Origin: Agrypnia vestita
Taxonomy: Eukaryota; Arthropoda; Insecta; Trichoptera; Phryganeidae
Direction: 5' to 3'
Assembly (NCBI GenBank): GCA_016648135.1
Contig: JADDOH010023059.1
Coordinates: 37,653-101,652, forward strand
Length of the DNA stretch: 64,000 nt
Below are positions 53,693 to 63,989 of this stretch, piece after piece. Both the position numbers and the translations under genes were made by a program. Position 1 is the first letter of the stretch. Every line of letters begins with the position of its first letter. The notes under the pieces are model-generated. The model was not told the DNA's origin. It made no database searches and saw nothing but the letters and a program-made list of their open reading frames with translations.

Positions 53693-54977
53693 TTAGGTCC
53701 TTACATATGAAATTGGCGTTTAGTATGGGAGGAACATAAAGCCGATTTTTTTTTATTATAATATATTTATTTAATCAAAGTATGTACCATTGCTATCTAT
53801 GCACTTTTACCATCTCATAGGTAGTTCATCGATCCCTTTACTAAAAAAACCATTCGGACGGGAATCAATAAAATCTTTGAAGGCGGTTTGGACTGCCCCA
53901 TCGGAGTTGAATTTTTTCCTTTGCAAGAAGTTATCCAAATTTCGAAAAAAATGGTAATCTGTTGGGGCAAGGTCCGGAGAGTACGGTGGATGTCTTAGAC
54001 ATTCCAATTGAAGCTCCTCTAATTTGGTAGCCGTCTGTTGTGCAGTGTGTGGTCTAGCGTTATCATGAAGCAGCAGTGGCCTAGAGCGATTAACCAGCCT
54101 CGGTTGTTTAGCAGCTAGCTTTTCCATCATGGTTTGCAGTTGCTGACAATAGACATCTGCCGTAATCGTCTGGCCAGATTTAAGAAAGCTGTAGTGAACG
54201 ACACCAGCACTAGTCCACCAAACGCTCACAAGTAACTTTTTTGGAGTCAATTTTCGCTTGGGGCATGGTTTGGCTGGTTCGGCAGGGTTCAGCCATTGCG
54301 ATGAGCGCTTCCGATTATCGTACAGGATCCACTTTTCATCACAGGTAATGATTCGATTTAAAATCCCTTCATTATTGTGCCGGTTGAGTAATGCAACGCA
54401 GCAGTCAACGCGCGTTTGTTGATTTGCTTCACTCAATTCGTGAGGTACCCACCTTTCAAGCTTTTTCACCTTACCAATTTGCTTCAAGTGGATTAAAACA
54501 GTTTTATCACTAACACCGCAGCCTGCAGCTAACTCGGATGTGGTTTGCGATGGATCCGCTTCCACAATAGCCTTCAATTCTTCATTATCAACTTTGGTCT
54601 CCGGCCGTCCACGGGGCTTGTTCTGCAGGTCGAAATTTCCAGAACGAAAACGTTGGAACCAAAAACGCACTGTGTTTTCTTTTGCGGCACCGTCGCCATA
54701 CACATCATTAATCCTTCGAGCCGTTTCTGCAGCACTGGTGCCACGGTGGAACTCGACTCGTAAATAACGCGATATTTCAAGTTTTTCATTTCGTAAACTG
54801 AGCGACGCAAAGAAAAAAACAATTGAGGAAAAAACAAATGAATTATAATTTTCAAAACACAAATACATGAGTAAATAGCTGTATAAATTTGGATTTGTAA
54901 TTCCTAACCAAAGAGAAGATATTTGAGATCAAATTTGCCAGTACGGCAAAACGCCAATTTCATATGTAAGGACCTAA
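53693..54977 (-). mobile_element. Cecropia-type mariner, copy 3 (both ITRs intact)
   Basis: 1285 bp, TA at 53691-53692 and 54978-54979, ITRs TTAGGTCCTTACATATGAAA at both ends. Head-on to copy 2 across 286 bp of intron sequence. Confidence 0.95.
53771..54789 (-). pseudogene. Mariner transposase, copy 3, frameshift and early stop
   Basis: Nearly identical to copies 1 and 2 but with a 1-base deletion at about 54755 (ACTCGACTCG where copy 1 has ACTCGTACTCG), which breaks the frame 11 codons after the usual Met. A C-to-T change also turns CAA into TAA at 53807-53809, removing the last 12 residues. A long frame remains open (353 codons from an artificial upstream Met), and the DD34D residues are all there. 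Because both ITRs are intact, it could be moved in trans. Confidence 0.9.
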
Positions 54978-55059
54978 TATCTTGAAATGAATTGAAAGCT
55001 ACCTAGTTTCTAGAAATCTCTTTGTCAAAATACACGATTATAAATCCTTTACATTTGAA

Positions 55060-56440
55060 GCATCCAGTGGTGTATCTCAAGGGTCCCACCTCGGGCCTAT
55101 TCTATTTTTACTTTTTACAAATGATATTGTTGACATTTTTTATGAAGTTCATGTTTTGCTGCTTGCAGATGATCTTAAAATATATAAAGCGATCTCAAAC
55201 ATAAACGACTGTATTACTTTGCAAAATAACCTAAACCTGCTTTATACGTCGTGCTGCAATAATGAACTATATCTTAATGTGCAAAAATGTAAACAAATAA
55301 GTTTTAATAGAAGTAAAAATAAAACCATAACACAATACTGGATTAACAATATAGATCTATGTAGAGTCTCAGTTATTCGGGATTTGGGTATGCTTTTCGG
55401 CGAAAAACTGTTCTTTATTCAACATTATAACGAAATTTGCAACAAAGTAATGAAATCCTTAGGATTTGTGTTAAGGATTACAAAAAAATTTAATTCGCTC
55501 CGCTCTCTTACAACATTATCCACATCCATTGTAAGAAGTACATTGGAATATTGCTTGCCCAACGTAACTTGGCATGCGGCGAATTTTGAACTAAAACCTG
55601 CCCCACCCGCCCCGGCGGTAACCCCTCGCCCTGTAATTCAGTTCATTCTCATCTTTGAGCGCGAGCTGTGTCATCTTGATTACCCAATATACACTGAATT
55701 ATTATGTCCAAAACATCCTAAACAGTCCGGGATGGTGCAAGAACAATTGCCAATGAAGTATTAAAGTTTTGCGAAGCTGAAAAAGCGAATAATGGACCGA
55801 TATTACCGTCTGACAGTTTGACAGATAGAACGGCCGCCATTACTGCATGGTTTCTTTTAGTGCTGCCCGATCAAATTTCTGTATTTAATACGACACCGGT
55901 CACCGGACATTCTGTACATTATGTATTGTGTAATAAATTTACACTCTGACAACTTCTGTTACGCGACAGCGACGCCCTCGCACGCCTAGTTATAGTGGTA
56001 CGTCTATACAACTCAACTTTGTGGTCACCTTGACACACACTCTAGGAAAATGGAAAGAGTACAAAACAAATTCTTGAGATTTATAAATTTTCAAATGTGT
56101 ATTCCAATAGAAAGCATAAATTATGATAATTTAGTGATTGTACTTCATTTGAAGAAATTATCACGCAGAAGAGATGTCAGCGACATAGTGTATGTTGGAC
56201 TGCCCTCAACTGATTCAGATGGTCTCGTATAATATACTGAGACAAACAAGACATCACAAAGTGTTCTTTGTAGGGACCCACAGGAATAACTATGCATTAA
56301 ATTCACCGTAAACATGCATGTATCGCCTTGGAAACAAATTTTTGGAATTTGTAGACATTTTTCGTTGCAGGAGCACACCCGAATTAAAGAATTACTTAGA
56401 CTTAGAATATACCAATAGAATTAATTACAGTTTAATGGAC
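55060..56440 (+). pseudogene. Jockey-like LINE RT remnant (plus strand), interrupted
   Basis: The plus strand reads SSGVSQGSHLGPILFLLFTN then LLADDLKIYKAI (catalytic ADD), QKCKQISFNRSK, VIRDLGMLFGEKL, SLGFVLRITKKF and IVRSTLEYCLPNVTW up to about 55.57 kb. After an insert of about 450 bp it resumes with RKMERVQNKFLRFINFQM, LHLKKLSRRRDVSDIVY and later SLQEHTRIKELLRLRIYQ. The 3' tail fades near 56.44 kb. Truncated at the 5' end; frameshifts present. Confidence 0.8.
55580..56030 (+). mobile_element. Insert in the LINE with a Tc1-like transposase N-terminal relic
   Basis: GC-richer than its surroundings. Around 55.73-55.85 kb the plus strand reads GARTIANEVLKFCEAEKANN then PILPSDSLTDRTAAIT, the N-terminal/HTH start of DDE transposases of the Tc1/IS630 group common in arthropods. 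No catalytic part is present. Exact ends and target duplication were not resolved. Confidence 0.45.
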
Positions 56441-56984
56441 TAAATTTTTACTTATGTTTTGTTCCCCATGAATTATATATATTTATTTATTTTAAAGTAT
56501 CCTAATTATTGTTCATTTCCCTTTTAAAAATGTTTTGATTTTATCTTTTATATTTATTTTTTTGGTTTATTTTATCTTCTTATCTTATTTATCTGGTATT
56601 TTGGTTTAATTATCTTTATTTTAAAGGTCTCTAATTATTACCGTTTGCTTGTGTACTAATCATCGTTTATATATATTGTTCATTTCATATTGTTTAATAT
56701 TGTTTTATGTATATTGTTACATTTTATGTCGTTCATTTATCTATATGTGCTATTTATTTTATTATATTTAATTATTTATTGTAAAACGTGTTTTATGTTA
56801 TGTACCTATAAAAAATCATTTTAATTTTCTTGTACTGTAAAAGCCCACCAGGGCATTTATTATTAATAAATAAAAACTGATTGATCATTATAAAATAATT
56901 ATTACCTACCTACACAATATATTATTTTAAATCACCATATAGTAGCATTGCAATGTTCCCATTTTGAAATATTTGAATTTTATT

Positions 56985-57335
56985 TCAGAAAACCATGAAA
57001 ACATGCATATATTAAAAAAAAAACATGCACATTCATATTATTTTATCGTATGTGTCGAAATGCCATGATTTTTTTATCATTTAAGTAAAAAAAAACTTTT
57101 TTTGAATTCCGATAATGTTACCAGCGCAACATTTTCAATAATAATTATTTTTTAATTGTTTATTAGACAACACTACTATTATTATTTGATGCCTACCTAA
57201 TAATCTTCTTCTGTGTGGTATATTTTGTTGCACGGCACACAACGGAACATCGCACTCATAAAACATAAATATGATACATTTTCACACACACATATTTCAA
57301 ATAAACGCAACATAATTGCGTGTATTTTTGTTAAT
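56985..57335. repeat. Dispersed ~390-bp repeat, copy 2 (inverted relative to 44.45 kb)
   Basis: See the copy at 44.45 kb. Here GCCTACCTAATAATCTTCTT, TGTGGTATATTTTGTTGCAC and the GTGTCGAAATGCCATGATTT stretch are the reverse complement of that copy. ORFs over this region (57197-57514) are not credible genes. Confidence 0.75.
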
Positions 57336-57999
57336 AAATCACTATTAGTATTCAATTTAATAATAAACCAACAAAAACTGACAAATATAGCAAAACGTAT
57401 TGTATATATTTGTGTATACATGTACAAATAAATCGAAAAAAATAAATCATATTTCCCGCGCACTCTGTGCGTGACCTTGAATGACGGGATATTTGAATTT
57501 CGATTACACAACACGCATGCTGGGCGCCATCTACAACTTTCCTATACAATTTTGACAGCAGAAAAACTTTGATTTTGATTGTTGATTTAAGCTATAATCG
57601 GCGATGTTTTTGAGTTGAAAATGGAATGACAGGTCATTACGGGATTTCTCTACTGGGAAAAAATCACGTTTTTCAAATTCGATACGCGGCCGTCGAGAAA
57701 TAATTAATTACGTGCCCGTCGGATATATCCGTCCATGGCCCCCGGGGACAGTCGCGCTCCGCCACATGGGTACGCCTTGGCCGGATTTTTATAAAACGGA
57801 TTAATAAATCCGTTTTATAAAAATTGATCATTTTTGCCAAATTTATGTATTTATTATTGCATAATGTTTTTTTCTCAATTATAATTCACACCTTACTAAA
57901 ATTATGAATGATTTTTAACAAAAAAAATATATCTTTTTGAAAAATTTCACTCAGTTTCTTCATAATGTTTTTCTTTTGTCTGTGATTTGCGTCATATAG
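57336..57999. other. Intron sequence with a short perfect hairpin
   Basis: Contains a perfect 18-bp hairpin at 57785-57824 (ATTTTTATAAAACGGATT / AATCCGTTTTATAAAAAT, 4-nt loop) and a GC-rich patch at about 57.69-57.78 kb. No gene recognised. Confidence 0.5.
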
Positions 58000-58740
58000 A
58001 TAAATTTATTTATTTATTTATTTATTTATTCATACGCCAATCGGCTATATACATTGATTTTACAAAAATAATAGACTTAAATGAATGGATTAGGAAAATT
58101 GCACATATATAAAAAAACAATACTAGCATAGTAACAACATGGTATAATCATATAGGGTTGAGGGTAATTTTAATACTGTGATAACAATCTTTTTGCCGCT
58201 GATGAGAATGAGACGTATGATTCATCGAAGAAGTTGATATCAACACAGTGGCTATTCACCAGATTGGCAATCCTATTTCTTGGGCCATTGTACACGTAAC
58301 TTTTTGTGGATTTAGTGGTTTCTAACAATCTACGCACTCTTAGATCCGGCCTAGCAGTGATAATGCCAAATTGTTCCAGGATCTCGGGCGAGTCTATCTG
58401 TCCGTTGACAGATTTGTAGAAGAAGGTCAGATCAGACAATTGTCTTCGAATGATTAGTTTGCTGATTCTAAATCTGTTATATACGGTCTCAATATCTCCT
58501 GGTGATCGTGTACGATAGGCGATGCATTTACATAGTTTGCGTTGTATTCTTTCGAGCTGATTGATTAGTTTATTGGTATACAGCGACCAAATGACAGAAC
58601 AGTATTCTAAAATCGGTCTCACAAGACTGTCGAATAGTCGTACCAGCGTGTAGACATTGCTGAAGTCCTTCCCAGCTCTAATGATGTAACCAAGAGTCTT
58701 GAAAGCTTGTGACGTAACTTTCTCCAGATTCTTGGAATGT
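58000..58740 (-). mobile_element. Jockey-like LINE, 3' fragment with (TAAA)n tail
   Basis: The minus strand reads ITRAGKDFSNVYTLVRLFDS-like codons, then an open 150-codon frame (58622-58170) with RPILEYCSVIWSLYTNKLIN, LERIQRKLCKCIAYR, RLLETTKSTKSYVYNGPRNR and stop after AAKRLLSQY. A (TAAA)n tail follows on the minus strand at about 58030-58000. Truncated before the RT core. The long open frame suggests a fairly recent insertion. Its family differs from the 9-12 kb LINE, whose tail sequence is not the same. Confidence 0.8.
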
Positions 58741-59141
58741 CAAAATGTGTGGAAAATTTTCAAACTTCAAAGTGTAATAACTTTTTAAATACTTATGAGG
58801 CACTTATCAATGCACTCAACTACACCAGGATACTTTTTTTTAAAGAAAATCAGAGTGACACCATAAAGTAAAGTTAATTATTAATAAACCAAAATAATTT
58901 AAAACAAAATTTAAATAATCTACATCAATCAAGAGTACAATATTGTTTGAAGAATATTTGATTCATATACGGTTCAATAAAACATTCTCATAAAAATAAA
59001 AACATAGAAAATGTTGCATGTATTGAGAAAAACTGAAACAATTTAATGAAAAGCATTATGTGCAAAAATCAACGTGTAGCCAAAGTAAAGATACAATAAA
59101 TCAGGAGAATAAGTAAAACATGACAGATATAACATTCTTAC
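58741..59141. other. Intron sequence, no element recognised
   Basis: AT-rich; borders the donor of the next exon. Confidence 0.4.
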
Positions 59142-59442
59142 CTATCAACTTTTCCCGGAACACTTTCAAGAGTAGTGAAGGAAGCAGAAATAGGAAGAGA
59201 ACTTCTTAAAATACTTGACTCTGTCCCAGACCTAACAACTATGGTGAATGTGTAATTTCTGTGAGGCTTCAAGTTTGACAAGGTAATATAGTCGTTAGAT
59301 GTGACGTTTTGTAGGAGAATGGATTCAGTGTTGAGGTATTGCACTTCAAAAGCATTCCATTCTCCACGAGGTATATCCCATTTTAAAGTTATCTCAGTGT
59401 CAGTGATTTTGGTTTCATTTAATGTGGTAATTGGTTCAGGAT
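59142..59442 (-). CDS. Ptp10D: Receptor tyrosine phosphatase: FN3 exon
   Basis: After acceptor CTATTGCAG it reads [20 protein letters not shown] then [18 protein letters not shown] and [20 protein letters not shown], one FN3 domain (the W in the B strand, L.P...Y.F.I near the end). It ends VPGKVD with AG left over, completed by the 51.9 kb exon to Ser. 301 nt, phase 1 to 2. Sequons NET and NVT are visible. Confidence 0.9.
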
Positions 59443-59627
59443 CTGCAATAGTAATGGTAAAATAAAGTAATTAACAAAATGTAGTGTTACTAGAGTAAGT
59501 ACATACACAAATACATATGTGAGTTGTATAAACCAGAATAAAACATTTAAAATTATGAATAAATGTAGTTTATAGGTGATTGAAGTGTGGTTTAGTTCTA
59601 GAAAATTACTGAAAATATCTAACTTAC

Positions 59628-59906
59628 ACAGCCGGTCTTGTCTCTGAATCGGCTGACTCGAGACACCATCACTCACGGTCCAAACAGTAATATTATACAA
59701 TTTGCCTGGAACGAGATCTCGGAATGTAACTTTTTTATCGGAATCATTGGCCGGTTTCTCTATGACGGGAATACCAGGTTCACTCAGTGAGAATCGATAC
59801 AAATCAAACCTCGATGATGATGAAGGGGTTGGCGTATAACGGAGTGTTACCGAATCCCGCTCTTGATGATTATTCACCACTACTACTTCTGACTGAATCA
59901 AAGGCA
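59628..59906 (-). CDS. Ptp10D: Receptor tyrosine phosphatase: FN3 exon
   Basis: One FN3 domain: [20 protein letters not shown] then [20 protein letters not shown] and [20 protein letters not shown], ending QPIQRQDRL. Acceptor TTTTTAG, donor GTAAGT, 279 nt, phase 1 to 1. The open frame runs on into the intron, but the perfect donor and the domain end place the boundary here. The extracellular FN3 array is where such receptors bind ligands. Confidence 0.9.
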
Positions 59907-60229
59907 CTAAAAATGGAAACGGGACAACATAGAAATTATTAATATGAATACAGGCATTCCAATAATTTTGGTCTCATAATAATTATACACAATTATCTTT
60001 TATCCAGTTACACTCATCATCAATATATTATACTTTTATAAATATGTTTATATAACTGTTTATAAGACCAAATATATTGAACATTCTGAGCAATAAAAAA
60101 ACAGCATGTTACGAGTTAGACAAACTTATACAGCCAATAATTATCGGAAAAAATAAGCTATTTTCATGCTATGTATTACAAAATCTTCAAACCATTCGAC
60201 AATGATTAATAACATAAATAAGAACTCAC

Positions 60230-60541
60230 TTGTCCGTGTCGTCAATTTGGTTTTCTCACTCTCCAGATTGTACGAAACAGTAAAAATTTCAAAATGGTAC
60301 TGTACTCCAGGCATCAAATCACCAACGAGTACTTTCACAGGCTTGATTTCATTTTCAGGAATGTTTGAAGTCGAGGGCTGGGCATTGGTAATGTTCTTTG
60401 TTAGCCTCACAACAGATTCTGCAGGGTCAGCATTCCACCAGCTGACGATGTAAGTTTCTACTCTTCCTTCTCGTCTCGGCCATTCTAAGGTTATGTTGGT
60501 GGAGTCTACCAGCAGGGCTATGTTAGATACAGGATTGGGCC
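60230..60541 (-). CDS. Ptp10D: Receptor tyrosine phosphatase: FN3 exon
   Basis: One FN3 domain: PNPVSNIALLVDSTNITLEW then PRREGRVETYIVSWWNADPA and LMPGVQYHFEIFTVSYNLES, ending KLTTRT. Acceptor TTTTTTTAG, donor GTGAGT, 312 nt, phase 1 to 1. The exon extends 131 nt upstream of the first Met in this frame, which shows that Met-based prediction would cut it short. Confidence 0.9.
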
Positions 60542-60659
60542 CTAAAAAAACATTTTTGATATGATATTTCTTACAATTTTATTATCTCTCACTTTACAGC
60601 AAAAATTTAAATATTGAGAACTTGATACTGCCAGATTGCTGATTATGCTCTTCCCAGTA

Positions 60660-60875
60660 TTTTTTATGTTAAAAATGTTCTTAGCTTTTCACGGCCATTC
60701 AGAATCTTCTGGTTTGTATTTTCTGGGGTAATGTGCTGTATTTTTACAACTTTTCTGGCTGACATTTTGGATCTCATTGCAGGGTCCATCATCAGGGCTG
60801 ATGTCAGCCCTGTAAAAACATGGCACATTACACCAGAAAATACAAACCAGAAGATTTTTAAAGTTATTTTTGTTG
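60660..60875 (-). mobile_element. Penelope-like terminal-repeat fragment
   Basis: Shares TTCACGGCC(A/G)TTCAGAATC, the (T)GCAGGGTCCATCATCAGG stretch and flanking sequence with the 10.64-10.79 kb element. Here it is folded into an inverted repeat: ATCTTCTGGTTTGTATTTTC on one side and GAAAATACAAACCAGAAGAT on the other. No coding part. It lies between two FN3 exons. Confidence 0.75.
60765..60812 (-). ncRNA. Hammerhead-like motif, decayed copy
   Basis: The minus strand reads GGGCTGACATCAGCCC, a perfect stem I hairpin, running directly into CTGATGA (60795-60789), then TGGACCCTGCAATGAGATCC. The GAAAC box of the 10.7 kb copy is changed to AAAAT, so this copy should not cleave. It shows the stem I structure that is unclear in the other copy. 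Confidence 0.6.
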
Positions 60876-61125
60876 CATATGTCATCCAGCAAAGCTCTAA
60901 AAAGTGTAAATAAATTTTGTGACTGAATAAATGTACATATTTATTGCAACATTTTGGACAATGAAAATAGATCATCTGAGAACTTAGCATTTTAAATGAC
61001 GAAGAAGGACAGTTGTATGATTTTCATGTTATTGTTGCATTTTTTATTCAATAACCAATTTTAATAAAACGTCCGGGATATTAGTTCTCCACCTTTCTAG
61101 TTCTAAAAAATATATTTTTACTTAC

Positions 61126-61407
61126 GGACCGTGTGATTAACTTGCTGTGGGTTAGTACTTTCAACTCCAGCACTGACCGTGTTCACTTGTATGGTGTATT
61201 TCTCTCCGGGAGTCATGTCAGTGACTTCGGCTTCAGTGGAAGAAGCTTGGACTGTTGGAAGACGCACCCACTGAGTATCTGACTCAGTTCGGTATCGGAT
61301 AGCGAACTCACTCACAACTGAAGATGCAGAGTCAGGACCGCGCCAGTGCACCAAGACAGAATTACTGGACACTCTTTCGATCGACATATTGCTTGGGGGC
61401 AAAGGCA
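61126..61407 (-). CDS. Ptp10D: Receptor tyrosine phosphatase: FN3 exon (most 5' exon in the window)
   Basis: One FN3 domain: [20 protein letters not shown] then [20 protein letters not shown] and [20 protein letters not shown], ending VNHTV. Acceptor ACTTTTCAG, donor GTAAGT, 282 nt, phase 1 to 1. Because it starts in phase 1 after a good acceptor, at least one more coding exon must lie upstream, past the DIRS-like element and outside the window. Phase 1-1 single-domain FN3 exons are the usual architecture of such receptors. Confidence 0.9.
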
Positions 61408-61435
61408 CTGAAAAGTATGTTTGTGTTTTTTAATA

Positions 61436-61935
61436 TTGGGTTGATGCAAAACTTTTGTCAGCTTTTTTATGTGAAATGATAAATATATTTTTTGTTTATT
61501 GTTTTATTCAATATTAATTGGTTATTGTGTCTGTGTTACAGGCTTATTTATTCCATTAAGTGAAATTTCTATGACTGATACAAAAAATGAACCAGTGAAT
61601 ATTTTTACTTGCGTTATTGTATATATTTTTTTATCATTGAAAAAATTTATTGTGTCCTAAATGAGTGATAATTGTAAGGAGAAAGACCCGGAGAATAAGA
61701 TGGGTGCTTAATAACATCCTAATTCAATTCCTTGAGCTTACACTGGATCATCATCGCCACATGTGATCCTGGTGAAAAACTACCTCCCCCTCTATTTGTC
61801 AAATAAAATGTATCCTTTTTATGTGCAGTGTTTAGTTTTGTCAATTGTTCGCAATACTGTTCAGCTGTAACTGTTTGTTTATGGTATAGAAGCTCATAAT
61901 AAACAATACCTAAACCCGTGAAAATCACGGGACAT
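61436..61935 (-). pseudogene. Mellifera-like mariner, 3' fragment
   Basis: On the minus strand, GLGIVYYELLYHKQTVTAEQ then YCEQLTKLNTAHKKDTF and CKLKEL match the transposase segment around the YYELL...Q....YC.QL..LN block. The right end at 61436 is an ITR-like TTGGGTTGATGCAAAACTTT preceded by TA. The second-Asp region is disrupted (GSHVAMM). The 5' part is missing: the DIRS-like element begins immediately upstream, apparently having landed in or beside the mariner. Confidence 0.75.
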
Positions 61936-61939
61936 AATA

Positions 61940-62262
61940 AAAGAATTTTACCTTCCATTAAAATTCCTATTTTGTTTCCCTCGACGCCTGGAATCCATTA
62001 TGAGAGAACAGCCTGCTGTTTCGGCACTTATACACGCGTTCCTACCCCCTCTGATTCCCTGTTTGCGACAATTTATTCCCGCTTGTATCCCTGTTTCCGG
62101 TTACGTCGGCGCAACGGTTTTTCTTTCATATGACTCATAATGCACCAGGTAGGGATTACCTGGATTCCAGGCGTCGAGGGAAACAAAATAGGAATTTTAA
62201 TGGAAGGTAAAATTCTTTTATTTTGTGTTCCGTCTCGACGCCTGGAATCCATTATGAGAGAT
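61940..62262. repeat. DIRS-like terminal block with split inverted and direct repeats
   Basis: AGAATTTTACCTTCCATTAA at about 61942 continues through CTCGACGCCTGGAATCCA, and the reverse complement of this ~60-bp stretch lies at 62157-62219. The segment TCGACGCCTGGAATCCATTA, ending TGAGAGA, occurs at about 61981 and again at about 62236 in direct orientation. Between them is about 150 bp of unique sequence. This fits the terminal-repeat plus internal-complementary-region arrangement that DIRS elements use to rebuild a circular intermediate. Confidence 0.75.
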
Positions 62263-62312
62263 CTGTTTGTTATCACCTGGTGACCTAGTGGTTCGACGTT
62301 ATATGTGACTGC

Positions 62313-63451
62313 CTATATTGGCGTAAAGAGAGGCGCTAATGAGCTCTGGGGGCATTGTTGCTTGGGGTTATCTACTATCTCTCTTTGGTAGAATTTTCGG
62401 AAGGTGATTTCACTCTGCCAGTTTCCCCTTGACAAGATCTCCTCTATCGGGTAGTTTTCCAGCCAATTCAACGAAGCCACAGCAGAACGAACACTTCCTG
62501 GCGTTGCTTCCACTCCAGCCTCTCTTAGGATTGACTTGATCCAACCACCTATCATTGTCCGTGAAGCTGGCTTTACTTCACCTGCTGTCGTCACAAATAG
62601 TTCTTTCATGTCCGGCTTTCGTCTCGGCTGTGAGAGTGAGACCAGCTTTCGGATCCAAAACAAGGGGTTGATGTTCCTTTCATCCGATGCGCTCAACCTC
62701 CATCCCGATTGTTTGTGTCTTGCCGTGTCAGTCTTCGCTCCAAAGGCTGGCCATAGCGTGATGGAGTCTCCTTTGTCGATCAATCGGTCCGGGGTGACTC
62801 TGAGAAGTGTCAGATCTTGGACTCTTCGCCCAGATGCCATGATGAGTAGTATGGCCGTCCTCCTTGACACGTCATACCGGCTGTTCCTTGGCGGGTTTTC
62901 ACGTAGCCACTCCCCCACTACTCGGGGGTTCCAGATCGGAGTCTCTCAGTGCATCCACCAGAAACCGAGATGGCTTTAAGGACGTGCCTGACGAGGAAGT
63001 TCGAGCTAATCTTATCTGCATCAAGAGCTGGGCCACAGAAGGATACGATTGCCGATTTGTGGACCAATATTGTTCGAGGGGCTAGCCCTTCGTGGATGAA
63101 CAGGTTGGCCAGATATCTTGCCACTGTTGCAGGGGGAGGGTTATGAGGTTGGACAGAATGCGTGGTACACCATCGCTGCCACCTATCCCAGGCCGGCTTG
63201 TAGGTGTTCAGCGTTGAGCCTCTCCAGCCAGATCTGAACAGCTGCTGTTCCTCCTGGCTCCAATCCGCTATAGCCTGTTCCCACCCACTGCTATTCTCCA
63301 AACTTCCAGTTGGAGGTCCGACACCCTCGGTGGGGGAAACCCTGTCGACGTATCGATCAGGACGCTCTTCAGATCTCTTACGCTTATTGGCCCTCCCTTT
63401 GCTCGTTGTTTGAGATCGGCCCTCCAGATGTCTTCTCCCATCTTGGCACAA
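62313..63451 (-). pseudogene. DIRS-type tyrosine recombinase, one frameshift
   Basis: The N-terminal, SAM-like core-binding part is in 63451-62918 (WRGSTLNTYKPAWDRWQRWC, ATVARYLANLFIHEGLAPRT). The catalytic part is in 62918-62313: LLIMASGRRVQDLTLLRVTP (first Arg), ATPGSVRSAVASLNWL (second Arg box; the usual His is not evident), RGNWQSEITFRKFYQREI (catalytic Tyr). The two parts are in different frames joined near 62.92 kb, so a frameshift is needed for one protein. Such recombinases integrate the circular DNA copy without target duplication. Confidence 0.85.
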
Positions 63452-63989
63452 CTAGGAGAAAGGTGCCTCTTGCCAGGTTCAAGTGCGCCAGTACTCTTGG
63501 GACGAGATTCGGCGGCGGAAATACCCAGGCCAGCTCGTAATCCCAATGCTGACTGAATGCGTTGAGATAGGAGGCCGAGCAATCGGTTGAGTCTAGCGAC
63601 ACGTAGTTTGGCACCACATGGGCGGTGGCCGATGCGAAGAGGTCGATCTGAGGACGTCCCCATATTCGGAATATTTCCTCTGTCGCTGGTTCCAGGAGGT
63701 GCCATTCCGGGAGTGGTGTCCCCCGTGAGAGTCGGTCCGCAATCCCGTTGTATCTCCCTGGAATGTACTGCGCTGTCAGAGATAGTTCCTGCTGGTCGAT
63801 AAACTCTAGGAGGTCTCGAGTTATCTTCAGAAGGCCCAATGATCTTGTCCCCCCCTCCTTGTTGATGTAAGCCACTACTGTCTTGTTGTATGTCTGCAGT
63901 AGGGTCTTCGTTCCTCTTAGCAGGTAAGCGTGATCCCTGATCACTGCGTAAACAGCGAAGGCTTCTTTCTGGTTGGAATGCAACCGCAT
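63384..63989 (-). pseudogene. DIRS-type RNase H and C-terminal extension
   Basis: The open frame has NQKEAFAVYAVIRDH (first acidic block), LLQTYNKTVVAYINKEGGTR (where most relatives have an Asp-Asn pair before the Thr; here Tyr-Asn, so one catalytic Asp may be lost), YIPGRYNGIADRLSRG (third block), and the DIRS-specific stretch GRPQIDLFASATAHVVPNYV then AFSQHWDYELAWVFPPPNLV and LLVVPRWEKTSGG. No stop inside. It overlaps the recombinase start in another frame. The protein would continue upstream into RT outside the window. Confidence 0.75.

Noticed and set aside
59419..59627. Hydrophobic extension after the 59.6 kb FN3 exon as a membrane segment
   Set aside because: It lies beyond a perfect GTAAGT donor in an AT-rich intron; the real transmembrane segment is at 49.4 kb.
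61719..61958. 79-codon ORF starting MEGKILLLCP as a gene
   Set aside because: Its first residues come from the DIRS-like end and the rest from a mariner fragment; a chance fusion.
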